A DNA stretch of 64,000 bases. It comes from Oscillospiraceae bacterium. GTDB lineage: Bacteria > Bacillota > Clostridia > Oscillospirales > Oscillospiraceae. The position numbers were made by a program, and so were the translations under genes. Below the pieces are notes generated by a model. The model was given only the letters and a program-made list of their open reading frames with translations. It searched no databases and was not told where the DNA came from. Location of the stretch: the NCBI GenBank assembly GCA_015067795.1, contig SVLU01000004.1, forward strand, positions 28,885 through 92,884, read 5' to 3'. Of this stretch, positions 45,516 to 54,765 are shown piece after piece. How positions within the stretch are numbered: the stretch's first letter is position 1; each line of letters starts with the position of its first letter.

Positions 45516-46262
45516 CTATTTAAACTTTTTACTTAACAATACTCTTTCTCCTGTTACACGTCTTGCGATCCTTAAGAAAGGCTCTCTGGCGTTTTTATCG
45601 TCGGTCAGCACCACAGGAGTTTCGGTACAGCCGGCTTTCATGATGCCCTCTTCTTCGGGGATAATGCCCAGAAGCTGAGCACCAACGGTGTCGATCATAT
45701 CATCTGCGTTGGCGTTTAGCTGATTGAGAAGTCGCTTTCTGACACGGTTCAGCACCAATTTCACATTGGTCACACCAAGCTTATTAAGCTCGGCCGTTGT
45801 TCGCTGACCATCTCTGAGACTCATGGAGTCACCACCCGCGACGATTATTGCCATGTCCGCATTCTCAGCTGCAAGGCGGAAGCCCGCTCCGATACCCGCC
45901 GGACCGTCTATAACGCAATAATCAAATTCCTCTCTAACCTCATTCATCAATTCACGCATCTTTTCAACCTGGATACTCTCGGGAGTAATGGTGGATGGTG
46001 CGGTAATGAAATAGAGATGCTCGATCTCGGGATGGGGAACAGCACCGTCTGCAAGGCTGACACGACCTGACATAACATCCTCAAAGCTCATGAGAGATAT
46101 GTCGGTCATGCCCAGAACAAGGTCGAGATTTTTCATCCCAACATCGCAGTCCATGCACAGGGTCTTATATCCCAAAGCTGCAAGGCAGGAACCCAAGCCA
46201 CCGCTGAGGGTAGTCTTACCCGTACCTCCCTTACCGGATGTTACGGCAATTACAGTGCCCAA
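45516..46262 (-). CDS. minD: Septum-site ATPase MinD
   Basis: 248 aa. Deviant Walker A GKGGTGKTT (~9-17), DCDVGMKNLDLVLG and the DGPAGIG box are typical of MinD. MinD binds the membrane as an ATP dimer and, with MinC, blocks Z-ring formation away from mid-cell. The C-terminus (VLLSKKFK) is a shortened form of the amphipathic membrane helix. The start is a TTG at 46262 with GGGGAGG 7 bases upstream. minC and minE, its usual partners in this gene order, are absent from the window. Confidence 0.85.
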   Translation of the reverse strand: MGTVIAVTSGKGGTGKTTLSGGLGSCLAALGYKTLCMDCDVGMKNLDLVLGMTDISLMSFEDVMSGRVSLADGAVPHPEIEHLYFITAPSTITPESIQVEKMRELMNEVREEFDYCVIDGPAGIGAGFRLAAENADMAIIVAGGDSMSLRDGQRTTAELNKLGVTNVKLVLNRVRKRLLNQLNANADDMIDTVGAQLLGIIPEEEGIMKAGCTETPVVLTDDKNAREPFLRIARRVTGERVLLSKKFK

Positions 46263-46314
46263 CCTTACACCTCCCCGCTCAGTTCCAAAACAAACCAACA
46301 ATTTAACACTTTAC

Positions 46315-46343
46315 ATTATAACTAAATTTCACTGACTTTGCAA
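46315..46343 (-). promoter_or_regulatory. minD promoter
   Basis: Minus strand: -35 TTGCAA (46343-46338), 17-bp spacer, -10 TATAAT (46320-46315). It separates minD from the upstream PBP2 gene. Confidence 0.8.
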
Positions 46344-46407
46344 GACTAAATTATCCTTCTTTCAAAAATATACAAAACAACAGATAATCCGCTATAATAC
46401 CAACTTC

Positions 46408-48435
46408 TCAGCTTATTGTGTTTTCAGGCTGAGCGGCTGTGCCGTGTTCGTTTGCGAAATAATAGTCCAAAATAGCCTTTGCCACGGAGATAATACCCGA
46501 GCCGGAACCGCCGTTTTCAACCACAACAGCAATAGCGATCTCAGGGTCATCAGCGGGAGCGTAGCACACGAACACACCGTTGTTGATGTCGTCGCCATCG
46601 GACTGTACCGTACCCGTCTTTGCCGCAACCTTTACTGGGTAGTCACCCAGAGATGCCTTTGCAGTACCCTGTGTTACAACCGCCTCCATGCCTTCACGAA
46701 GAATTTCCAGATAGCCGTGGTTGCCATCAACAGTCTTGAGAACCTCAGGCTCTTTGGTCACCAGAGTTTCGGTATAGTCCTCGTTCATGACCTTGTGGAA
46801 AAGGGTGGTTTTATACAGTGTTCCGTCATTTGCTATGGATGAAACGTAGTTTGCAAGCTGAAGGGGGGTTATCATATCACGCTGACCAATGGCGGTGATA
46901 AGGGTATCAGCTGCATACCAGCTTTCACCAAGGACGTTCTTTTTGTAATCAACGCTGTAAACCGTACCTGCGGATTCGCCAATTTCGATTCCGGTTTTCT
47001 GACCGAAGCCGAAGTTAACAGCCGCTTCGTTGATAAGATTTGCACCGATCAAGTCGCTGAGCCAATAGAAGTAGTAGTTACAGGAGTCCTCCAGAGCCCT
47101 GACCATATCAACCTCACCGTGGGCATCGGGGTAAACCCAGCAAACAGGCTGGTAGTCATCATATTTTGTATATCTGCCCTGGTCCTCGACGGAGGAGAAC
47201 TGATTAACCTTACCGCTGGTCAGACCCGCAAAAGCGGTTACCATCTTGAAGGTGGAACCGGGGTTGTACGCACCCAGGGTAGCTCTGTTGAACATCGGGT
47301 TCAAAGCGTCTTTGATAAGCTCATCATAATTGTCCATCATTGTGGCAATGTCGAAATCGGGATAGGAGGCACAGGTGAGAATCTCACCGGAATCAACCTC
47401 CTTAACAACAACCGCACCGCCGTTTGCAAGCTCCTGACCAACCTCGCGGGTGGAGTTCAGCTCCGCAATGGTGCTTGCAAGAGCCTCCTCTGCGGTCTGC
47501 TGCATGAAGATGTCGATGGACAGGAACACGTTGCCGCCAGCCTGAGTTTCGGTTGACATATAGGAGTTTACAATGTTGCCGTCATTGTCGGTTTCTGTTG
47601 CAATAACACCGTTTACGCCGTGAAGATATTCCTCAAAAGCCTTTTCAACGCCGTCCTTACCGATAATCGCGTTCATCGGATAGTCAAGCTCCTTGTAGGT
47701 TTCGTATTCCTCAGCGTTCATCAGACCAACATAGCCCAGAATATGGCTTGCATATTCGGTGTGATACTCTCTGTCCCATGCCGTTACGACAGAAACACCA
47801 GGGTACTTATTCTCCCTGATAAGGGCGATAAAGTCCATATTTACATCGTCTGCAAAAACATATTCCGCAGTATTTATTACGGCACGAAGCTCCAGCTCAT
47901 AGCGGACACCGATGATGAGGCGTGCGTCGTTGATGCTGGTAAGGTAATCAATGCCGTAGTGATCACGCATCCAGACAAGGAGGTCGGATGCGGAAATATT
48001 CGGATCAAGATTGAAATAATCAAAATAGCTGTTAAGTCTGTTCCGCTGAACATCGCTCATGTTCGCCTTGTACTCAAAGGGACCGCTTGTGGTCACAGGG
48101 AAGGTATCGGTATACTCCGTTCCTGTGGAGATTGCCGCCTGAACCACTTCGTAAATGAGACCATTGGGGTCGTCAAGGCCAAGAATTGTGAGTCTGTCCA
48201 GCTTAACATCGTATTCAGCTCTGCTGCTTACAAGTACAACGCCGTTTCGGTCAAGAATACTTCCACGATTGGCAGTATCGGTGGTGTATGTAGTGCTGAC
48301 CGAACTGATACCGCCGTCCTGGGAAACGGACAGCACCTGTACCTCGTACATAGAGGCAGTGTAAATAAGCAGTATGATGGCGAGAATTACCATTAATACT
48401 GTTATTCTTCTTTTGTCAAAGCCGTTTTTAGTCAT
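46408..48435 (-). CDS. mrdA: Penicillin-binding protein 2 (elongasome transpeptidase)
   Basis: 675 aa. Class B PBP: one N-terminal membrane helix (~12-30), dimerisation domain beginning RGSILDRNGVVL and a transpeptidase domain with the serine motif PGSTFKM, SCNYYF (SxN) and AAKTGTVQ (KTG). It cross-links peptidoglycan outside the membrane. The context (mreC, mreD just upstream) marks it as the elongation-specific PBP2. Starts 9 bases after mreD. Confidence 0.93.
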   Translation of the reverse strand: MTKNGFDKRRITVLMVILAIILLIYTASMYEVQVLSVSQDGGISSVSTTYTTDTANRGSILDRNGVVLVSSRAEYDVKLDRLTILGLDDPNGLIYEVVQAAISTGTEYTDTFPVTTSGPFEYKANMSDVQRNRLNSYFDYFNLDPNISASDLLVWMRDHYGIDYLTSINDARLIIGVRYELELRAVINTAEYVFADDVNMDFIALIRENKYPGVSVVTAWDREYHTEYASHILGYVGLMNAEEYETYKELDYPMNAIIGKDGVEKAFEEYLHGVNGVIATETDNDGNIVNSYMSTETQAGGNVFLSIDIFMQQTAEEALASTIAELNSTREVGQELANGGAVVVKEVDSGEILTCASYPDFDIATMMDNYDELIKDALNPMFNRATLGAYNPGSTFKMVTAFAGLTSGKVNQFSSVEDQGRYTKYDDYQPVCWVYPDAHGEVDMVRALEDSCNYYFYWLSDLIGANLINEAAVNFGFGQKTGIEIGESAGTVYSVDYKKNVLGESWYAADTLITAIGQRDMITPLQLANYVSSIANDGTLYKTTLFHKVMNEDYTETLVTKEPEVLKTVDGNHGYLEILREGMEAVVTQGTAKASLGDYPVKVAAKTGTVQSDGDDINNGVFVCYAPADDPEIAIAVVVENGGSGSGIISVAKAILDYYFANEHGTAAQPENTIS

Positions 48436-48444
48436 TTGCTATCC

Positions 48445-48957
48445 TCAAAATCTGCGATACGGTATCCTGCCGACAAGTCGGCAAAGATGGTAAATCGGTA
48501 ATACAAAAATCAGTGAATATACCGTCTGGAGAAGTGCCGTCTTTAAAAGAGCAAGCAGCGATACATCACGATAAATCCAAAGGGGGAACATCTGTACAAA
48601 GGCACATATTACAAGGGCCAGTGTGGAAACCACTAAAAAGCTGGGAAATCCATCGTCCAGGTATCGGTTAAATACAACGCCCGCCAACAGACCGATAACC
48701 GTCAACAGCAGAGTAAACTCCACCGTTGGCTGGTTGAAGGATAAATCACAGTAAATACCCGCAACAAGACCCATAACGGCACCACGCTCATGTCCCTCAA
48801 AGAGTCCGATGCCAACTGCAGCTATCGGCAGCAGCAGCGGCTTCGTTCCCAGTATCTCAAGATGCGGAAAAACCATAGCCTGCATCAAAAAGACAAAGTA
48901 AACCAGACCGATAAGGGCCGCATATTTTAAAATTTTCCCATTTTTCGGTCTTCCCAT
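48445..48957 (-). CDS. mreD: Rod-shape protein MreD
   Basis: 170 aa, about five to six membrane helices with few polar residues, an N-terminal KNGKILKYAALIGLVYFVF and a middle GLFEGHERGAVMGLVAGIYCD typical of MreD. Part of the elongasome with MreC and PBP2. Lies 15 bases after mreC. Confidence 0.9.
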   Translation of the reverse strand: MGRPKNGKILKYAALIGLVYFVFLMQAMVFPHLEILGTKPLLLPIAAVGIGLFEGHERGAVMGLVAGIYCDLSFNQPTVEFTLLLTVIGLLAGVVFNRYLDDGFPSFLVVSTLALVICAFVQMFPLWIYRDVSLLALLKTALLQTVYSLIFVLPIYHLCRLVGRIPYRRF

Positions 48958-48972
48958 AATAATGACCTTTCT

Positions 48973-49821
48973 TTACTCTAAACCAAATTCGGTGACCACA
49001 TAGGCCGTAGATATCTGCTGCAGATCTGCCGCAGGAATTACGACAGCATAGTCATTTAGCCCCAGCTCGTCCATTTCCACCATTTCAACTGTGCCGATAA
49101 CGAGACCTCTTGGATAAGTGCCGCTTCGTCCGGAGGTGGTGATGGTATAGCCTTCAACTACCTGAGTTTTTTCATCAAGGTAGGTGAGCTTCAAAGCGCC
49201 ATCCTGCATAAGCTGGAAGTCACCCTCCGCCATAGCAAGCTCGCCAACCTCATATATCATCGCACCCAAGCTTGTATCCGGGTCGATGACCGTTGTCACG
49301 GTGGCAGTTGTTGCACTCAGCTCAGTTATCTGACCGATAAGGTGACCCGAGCCGGTGATAACGCAGTCAAGAAGCTCCAGACCGTCCTTTTCGCCCTTGC
49401 TGATGGTAAAGCTTGAATCGTAATTTGAGGATGTCCATGAAAGTATTGAAACCTCTTCAAATTTAAGCTCCTCATTTCTGCTGCTGAGATCAAGAAGATC
49501 GCGAAGCTGCTGATTTTCCGCGCTGACCTCAGCATAGTCACGCCGCTCTTCTTCAAGCTCTGCAATCCGTAGCTTCAGCTCCTCGTTTTCCGCTTCGAGA
49601 GTGTCAAACTTATAGAGATAGTCATAAAGCTGCTCCATAGAGTCTGCAACGGACGCCAGCATTCTTCTTGCAGGGGCTGTGAGTGTATTCACAGTTCTGC
49701 CGATAAAGGTGTTGCCCGAGCTGTTGCTTGTTACAGCAATAACGGTAGTTATCGAGATAAACAGAGCAATCAGCACGATTATCAAAACTTTTTTCGTAAA
49801 AAACTTCTTCACATCATTCAC
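48973..49821 (-). CDS. mreC: Rod-shape protein MreC
   Basis: 282 aa. One N-terminal membrane helix, a coiled coil (~65-105, rich in Glu/Leu) and an extracytoplasmic beta domain with VSILSWTSSNYDSSFTISKGEKDGL, the usual MreC core. It organises PBP2 at the membrane. Overlaps maf by 8 bases. mreB, which commonly precedes mreC, is absent here. Confidence 0.93.
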   Translation of the reverse strand: MNDVKKFFTKKVLIIVLIALFISITTVIAVTSNSSGNTFIGRTVNTLTAPARRMLASVADSMEQLYDYLYKFDTLEAENEELKLRIAELEEERRDYAEVSAENQQLRDLLDLSSRNEELKFEEVSILSWTSSNYDSSFTISKGEKDGLELLDCVITGSGHLIGQITELSATTATVTTVIDPDTSLGAMIYEVGELAMAEGDFQLMQDGALKLTYLDEKTQVVEGYTITTSGRSGTYPRGLVIGTVEMVEMDELGLNDYAVVIPAADLQQISTAYVVTEFGLE

Positions 49822-50374
49822 CCTGTACCTTAGGCAGCATACTCCAGAGCTTGCAAAGCGGCAGCCCCATTACATTGAAATAATCGCCGCTTATACCCGG
49901 AATAAACACTGCACCCTGACCCTGGATGCCGTAAGATCCGGCCTTATCCATGGGTTCCTTTGTTCCAATGTACCACTTAATTTCTTCTTCGGTAAGCTCA
50001 CGGAACTGTACATCCGTCTTTTCAAAATCAGCCTTTTCAACGCCTTCGTGAATTACTGCGACACCTGTGAAAACCTGATGCACTCTGCCGGAAAGCTGAC
50101 GGAGCATATTTGCCGCCTCTGCCTCATCGGAGGGCTTGCCCATTGGCTTGCCATCCAGATAAACGAGGGTATCGGAGCCTATAACAAGGCTTCCCGGATG
50201 CTGTTCCGCAATTTCCCTCGCCTTGCCCAGGGCAAGACTCATAACGGTCTCGCCGGGAGTCAGACTCTCGTCAACATTTTCTTCACCAACCGCAGGGATC
50301 ACATCAAACTCCAGACCCAGCATTGTGAGAAGCTCACGTCTTCTTGGTGATTTTGAAGCTAAAATTATATTCAT
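49814..50374 (-). CDS. maf: Maf nucleotide pyrophosphatase
   Basis: 186 aa. House-cleaning enzyme that hydrolyses non-canonical nucleoside triphosphates such as dTTP/UTP analogues. N-terminal LASKSPRRRELL, then VIGSDTLVYLDGKPMGKP and YGIQGQGAVFIPGISGDYFNVMGLP. Located just before mreC, as in many Firmicutes. Follows the U32 gene by 31 bases. Confidence 0.95.
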   Translation of the reverse strand: MNIILASKSPRRRELLTMLGLEFDVIPAVGEENVDESLTPGETVMSLALGKAREIAEQHPGSLVIGSDTLVYLDGKPMGKPSDEAEAANMLRQLSGRVHQVFTGVAVIHEGVEKADFEKTDVQFRELTEEEIKWYIGTKEPMDKAGSYGIQGQGAVFIPGISGDYFNVMGLPLCKLWSMLPKVQGE

Positions 50375-50405
50375 AAAACGATCCTTTTTACTTGTTTTCC
50401 TTTGA

Positions 50406-52505
50406 TCAATCGTGTGATTTGTAATACAATCCCCTTGTCACACCCTGGGGACGGAATTCGCCCTCACCACGGTATCTCCGCAGTATTGCGGCACATTCCA
50501 GAGAATTCTCCGTTGTGAAGCTCAGTCTGACACCCCACACGCCAATGGAGGAATAGTCTCTCACACGGTCAGCCAAATAGAGCTTCTTCGGTGTGTAAAC
50601 GGTATTGCCGCAGTCCGGCTCACGGGTCACCGGATATCCAAAGCCGTTCTTATCGTGGATGCCGGAGAAATTATCACAGCCGCAGATGCCCATTCTGTTT
50701 TTAACAAGACAGCTTTCTGTTGTCATGAGAGGCATTCGTCCGTAAACAAGGATTTCAACAGGAAGCTCCTTGCTGAGGCCATCTATCTGAGCAAAGCTCA
50801 TATCGAAGGGCAGTCCCACAGACTCAATGCCGAAGCTTGAAATAACCTCAAGGGTTCTGGAATTGTACACATTCAGCCCAAAGCCGCCTCTTACTTTGAA
50901 TTTAAGGCTCTTTGCCCAGAATATCTGGCTGAGGCTTTCCGCCTGAACGGTGGTTATACCAAGCTGTTTCAGCTTGGCAAGCGTCAGCGTCAGCTCAGGT
51001 CTGTCGTTATCCCGAAGCACTTTGGGAAGTGATGCAACAACCTCAACAGCAGGATTTTTCATAAAGGGCTCGATAATGTCAATATGCTTGTGTATTTGCC
51101 CTGCGGGAACATATAAAACCGTTGGTGCTGAGGTCTGCTGAATATCCGCAAGCTGAGTTGCCTTTGTTACGGATACAGTAAACACAGGCCGCTCGGTTGG
51201 ATTTGGCTTCTGCGTCATCACAGGATAGGGCTTCTCTTCAAAGGGAGTGTGTGCCTTACGCTTATCTCGCATATCGTCTGTGATGCTTTTTACAAGCTCC
51301 GCGATGCTCTCACTGGGCAGGTAAAGCTCGCTGTCAATTTGAGTCCGCACACCGTCGCAGTAATACGGTGTACCGCCAAGCTTAAAGAGCTGAGTTTGTA
51401 TCATGGCATGATTTAAAGCCTTGTGGAATGCAAGACGGGGAATCTCGCCCTCAGCCTTTACAACATTATTGCGGTCATCCATAGCAGCAAGCTGTATGGG
51501 CTGACCTTCCTTAACCTGACACACAAATTTCAGCGGGACTCGCTGATACTCATTGTTGATGTAATAACGACGCATTGCGGCAAAAAACTTAGGATTTGCT
51601 TTTGTGCCTTCACCACCGCCGCCGATCATTGCACCACCCATGCCCTTGGGTGACTCGTAGAAACCCTGTGTGAAGCCGTCACGACAGTAGGCTTCACGGA
51701 GAACACTTATCTCCTCAGGGGTAGGAGGCTCATTATCACGGATATATCTTGAATAGATACCGGTCACCATAGCCACATACTCAGGTTCTCGGCTGTAGCC
51801 TGCAATTCGGTAAGCATTTATGCCGGACCGTCCTAATTCGCCCAGCTTGTCTATAAGGCAAAGATCCTTAAGCCCCATGGGACTTCCAAAGGACCTGCCA
51901 TCGGAGACCATTTCTGTCCGACAGGCTTCGCCGCAGTTTTCCGGAACGGAGGTCTGTCTTTCAGCGAAAAGGGAATTCATGTGACAGGTTCCAGGAAAAG
52001 CCATACACATCGGGCCGTGAACCGTCACCTCAAGATCAACACCGCTTTCTATTGCCAATTTTGCGATTTCATGTCTTGTAAGCTCAACAGGGAGACTGAG
52101 GCGTTTAAGACCCATAGCCTTACAGAGCTTTACTCCCTGCTCATCGTGGATACCAAGGTTTTGACCGCCAAAAATCGGCATATCCGGCAATATTTGACGA
52201 AGAAAACGGATAACGCCCAAATCCTGTGCGATTAGTGCATCAGCGCCAAGGCGGTTGTAATACATCGCCGCATCGTAAATCTTCTCATATTCACCGTCAG
52301 CGGCAAAGAGGTTCATAAGACCGTAAACCTTAACGCCGCGAACACGGCAAAACTCCGCAGATTTTGCGTATTCCGTAACGGTCATGCCACGTTTTGTTTT
52401 GGATGCGCCTAAAATGCCAAAGCCCATGTAAACAGCATCAGCACCGTTATGTACAGCGGCAGCAACCATTTCAGGACTGCTTCCCGGAGAGACCAGCTCT
52501 GGCAT
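50406..52505 (-). CDS. U32 family protein (RlhA/TrhP-like hydroxylation factor)
   Basis: 699 aa. N-terminal U32 core PELVSPGSSPEMVAAAVHNGADAVYMG and the cysteine cluster typical of the family around residue 165-195 (GPMCMAFPGTCHMN...NCGEACR), likely for an iron-sulfur cluster. The C-terminal half is the accessory domain seen in the long members (DUF3656-like). Some U32 proteins hydroxylate tRNA or 23S rRNA using prephenate; older annotations call them peptidases. The ATG at 52505 has GGGGTGAAGG upstream. First gene of the maf-mreCD-PBP2 run. Confidence 0.8.
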   Translation of the reverse strand: MPELVSPGSSPEMVAAAVHNGADAVYMGFGILGASKTKRGMTVTEYAKSAEFCRVRGVKVYGLMNLFAADGEYEKIYDAAMYYNRLGADALIAQDLGVIRFLRQILPDMPIFGGQNLGIHDEQGVKLCKAMGLKRLSLPVELTRHEIAKLAIESGVDLEVTVHGPMCMAFPGTCHMNSLFAERQTSVPENCGEACRTEMVSDGRSFGSPMGLKDLCLIDKLGELGRSGINAYRIAGYSREPEYVAMVTGIYSRYIRDNEPPTPEEISVLREAYCRDGFTQGFYESPKGMGGAMIGGGGEGTKANPKFFAAMRRYYINNEYQRVPLKFVCQVKEGQPIQLAAMDDRNNVVKAEGEIPRLAFHKALNHAMIQTQLFKLGGTPYYCDGVRTQIDSELYLPSESIAELVKSITDDMRDKRKAHTPFEEKPYPVMTQKPNPTERPVFTVSVTKATQLADIQQTSAPTVLYVPAGQIHKHIDIIEPFMKNPAVEVVASLPKVLRDNDRPELTLTLAKLKQLGITTVQAESLSQIFWAKSLKFKVRGGFGLNVYNSRTLEVISSFGIESVGLPFDMSFAQIDGLSKELPVEILVYGRMPLMTTESCLVKNRMGICGCDNFSGIHDKNGFGYPVTREPDCGNTVYTPKKLYLADRVRDYSSIGVWGVRLSFTTENSLECAAILRRYRGEGEFRPQGVTRGLYYKSHD

Positions 52506-52574
52506 ATCCTTCACCCCTTTTTCAATCAATTTATATTGTCATATCCTGATGATAAACGTACTCATACATTATTA

Positions 52575-52603
52575 ATTATAGCATATATTTTCGTCAATGA
52601 AAA
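52575..52603 (-). promoter_or_regulatory. Putative promoter of the U32-maf-mre run
   Basis: Minus strand: -10 TATAAT (52580-52575), 17-bp spacer and a weaker -35 TTTTCA (52603-52598). Confidence 0.5.
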
Positions 52604-52636
52604 CAGAAAATTTTGGTATTTTATGTTCCTAAACAG

Positions 52637-52666
52637 AGAAAACCGGAGCGGATAAACCGCTCCGGC
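52637..52666 (-). terminator. Terminator of the permease array
   Basis: Stem CCGGAGCGG / CCGCTCCGG, loop of 5, TTTTC on the minus strand. Sequence nearly identical to the hairpin at 55914-55948. Confidence 0.8.
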
Positions 52667-52676
52667 AGATATTTCA

Positions 52677-53705
52677 TTATTTCCATTTCCAAATAGCAGG
52701 ACCGCTTCCGGTATAATTCCTGCGTGCATCCAATGCCGCAACCCAAAGGATCAACGCACCTTTAAGTATGTAAACTATGTTAGCAGATACGCTCAGCCAC
52801 TGCAAGCAAACTGATATAAGTTGAAGAAGAATAACACCGATGACGATACCACCTATTTTACCAATTCCGCCCTTAAAGGAAACTCCACCGATGAGGCAAG
52901 CTGCAATCGCATCAAGCTCGGCATTAGCACCTGCACTTGCACCGGGACCACCAACACGGGCGGCTTCAACAAAGCCATTAAATCCATACAACATTCCCGC
53001 TATGGCAAAAACCGCTACAGTCAATGAAAGAGGATTGATATTCAGCGTTTTTGCCGCCTCATGGTTTTCGCCGTAAAGCCGCATCTTCTTGCCAAAGCCT
53101 GTGTATTTCCACACTATCCAAGCAATTATTACTATTGCGATCGAATACCAAACAAAATTTGGAATTGCCCACGAGCCAATTTTTACTGTGTTGGTAATTA
53201 AGCTCTTATAACCATCTTTAAGATGAGAAATGTCGCTGCCCTTGTGTACACCAAGTCCAATATAGAACAGCATAAACCCATAGAGCATAAGCTGCGTACA
53301 TAGCGTAACGATAAAAGGATGCAGCTTGAATTTTCCCACCAAAAAACCGTTTAATAATCCGACAATAATCCCCACCAAAATCACGATCAAAAAAACCGAA
53401 AACACCGGCAGAGAAGGGAAATCCGGATATTTTCCAAAATGGTCACCTCTCTCAAGAAGTGAAGCAGCAATTATTGAAGTCAGCCCCATTATTCTCCCTG
53501 CCGACAGGTCAACACCGCCGATAAGCATTATGAATCCCATTCCAAGTGCCATGACCACGTATGCCGCAGTCCTTTTAAGTAAATCAAGCGGTGCATTTTT
53601 CAAAAAGAGAGGGTAGTTAATTGCGATAACAACAACAAGAATAAAAATTGAAATATGTATTGAATAGTTTATCAAAAAGTCAACAGCTTTTCTTCCTTTG
53701 TTCAT
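52677..53705 (-). CDS. MglC-type sugar ABC transporter permease, copy 4
   Basis: 342 aa. BPD_transp_2 permease, about 8-10 membrane helices: conserved MLIGGVDLSAGRIMGLTS, HPFIVTLCTQLMLYG, the cytoplasmic GENHEAAKTLNINPL loop that meets the ATPase, and GGIGKIGGIVIGVILLQ. With copies 2 and 3 it forms a clade distinct from copy 1, which has TGTDLSAGR and VGSNPEAAKVSGVN at the same positions. AAGGGGG precedes the start. Last of four tandem permeases; shares a 93-bp identical DNA tract with copy 2. Confidence 0.88.
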   Translation of the reverse strand: MNKGRKAVDFLINYSIHISIFILVVVIAINYPLFLKNAPLDLLKRTAAYVVMALGMGFIMLIGGVDLSAGRIMGLTSIIAASLLERGDHFGKYPDFPSLPVFSVFLIVILVGIIVGLLNGFLVGKFKLHPFIVTLCTQLMLYGFMLFYIGLGVHKGSDISHLKDGYKSLITNTVKIGSWAIPNFVWYSIAIVIIAWIVWKYTGFGKKMRLYGENHEAAKTLNINPLSLTVAVFAIAGMLYGFNGFVEAARVGGPGASAGANAELDAIAACLIGGVSFKGGIGKIGGIVIGVILLQLISVCLQWLSVSANIVYILKGALILWVAALDARRNYTGSGPAIWKWK

Positions 53706-53744
53706 AGCCGTACCCCCTTACAGTTTCGTTTTTCCATAAGCATA

Positions 53745-54746
53745 TCAGTTGTAGTGCCTGCGAGCATCTATAATTACAGCCCAAAGTACCAAAGCTCCTT
53801 TGAGTATGTAAGCGATGTTTGCCGATACAGACAGCCATTGCAGACAAACAGCAAAGAGCTGAACAAATACTACACCAAGCACGATCCCGCCGACCTTGCC
53901 GATGCCGCCCATGCCGGAAACACCGCCAATAAGGCAGGCCGCGATCGCATCAAATTCAGCATTCGATCCTGCACTTGCACCGGGGCCACCGCTTCGTGCC
54001 GCATTGATAAATCCATCTACGCCAAACAACATTCCTGCCATAGCAAAAGCTCCAACAGTTATTATCAGCGGATTGATATTAAGACTCTTTGCCGCCTCAC
54101 GGTTTCCACCGTATAGCCTCATCTTTTTTCCAAAGCCGGTGAACTTCCATATTACCCAAACAAATAAAACTATTAAGATGGAATACCAAACATGATTAGG
54201 TATCTGCCAACTGCCTATATTTACAGTATTTGTAATAAGCTTAGTATATTCATCTATATGTTTTTCAATATTCATGCCTCTGTTAGTGCCCCATCCGAGG
54301 TAAATCAGCATTAACCCATAGAGCATGAGCTTTGTGGTAAGGGTTACGATAAATGGATGAAGTCTGAACTTCCCAACAAAGAAGCCGTTAAAAGCTCCTA
54401 TGATACCACCGATTACAATAACAAGAAATAGAACAGCAAAAATCGGCCACGCTTCCATACCGGGAAAAATTTTATGCTTAGCTTCCATCGTCTGGAGAAG
54501 GGAAGCCGCAACAAGAGAAGTAAGTCCCATTATTCTTCCGGCAGAAAGATCTACACCACCGATAAGCATAACGCATCCCATACCGAGTGCCAGGATCATA
54601 GTCGATGCAGTCTTGTTAAGTAAGGAAAGTGGTGCATCGTGCCAAAATGAAGCATCCGTAAAGCTCGCGGCAACTGTAAGTACAGCAATTACAATGAATA
54701 TTGAATGATTTATCAAAACATCAAAAGCTTTGTCTATCTTTTTCAC
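53745..54746 (-). CDS. MglC-type sugar ABC transporter permease, copy 3
   Basis: 333 aa. Same architecture, with MLIGGVDLSAGRIMGLTS, HPFIVTLTTKLMLYG and GGNREAAKSLNINPL. It is the most diverged of copies 2-4 in the outer loops: NRGMNIEKHIDEYTKL replaces the more conserved segment, which is where substrate-facing parts may differ. The GTG at 54746 fits the AGGAGG better (8 bases) than the ATG at 54752 (2 bases). No separate ATPase or binding protein accompanies it. Confidence 0.87.
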   Translation of the reverse strand: MKKIDKAFDVLINHSIFIVIAVLTVAASFTDASFWHDAPLSLLNKTASTMILALGMGCVMLIGGVDLSAGRIMGLTSLVAASLLQTMEAKHKIFPGMEAWPIFAVLFLVIVIGGIIGAFNGFFVGKFRLHPFIVTLTTKLMLYGLMLIYLGWGTNRGMNIEKHIDEYTKLITNTVNIGSWQIPNHVWYSILIVLFVWVIWKFTGFGKKMRLYGGNREAAKSLNINPLIITVGAFAMAGMLFGVDGFINAARSGGPGASAGSNAEFDAIAACLIGGVSGMGGIGKVGGIVLGVVFVQLFAVCLQWLSVSANIAYILKGALVLWAVIIDARRHYN

Positions 54747-54765
54747 AGCCATACCCTCCTTAAAA

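Noticed and set aside
54746..54752. Two starts for permease copy 3
   Set aside because: The ATG at 54752 is only 2 bases from the AGGAGG; the GTG at 54746 has normal spacing and was used instead.
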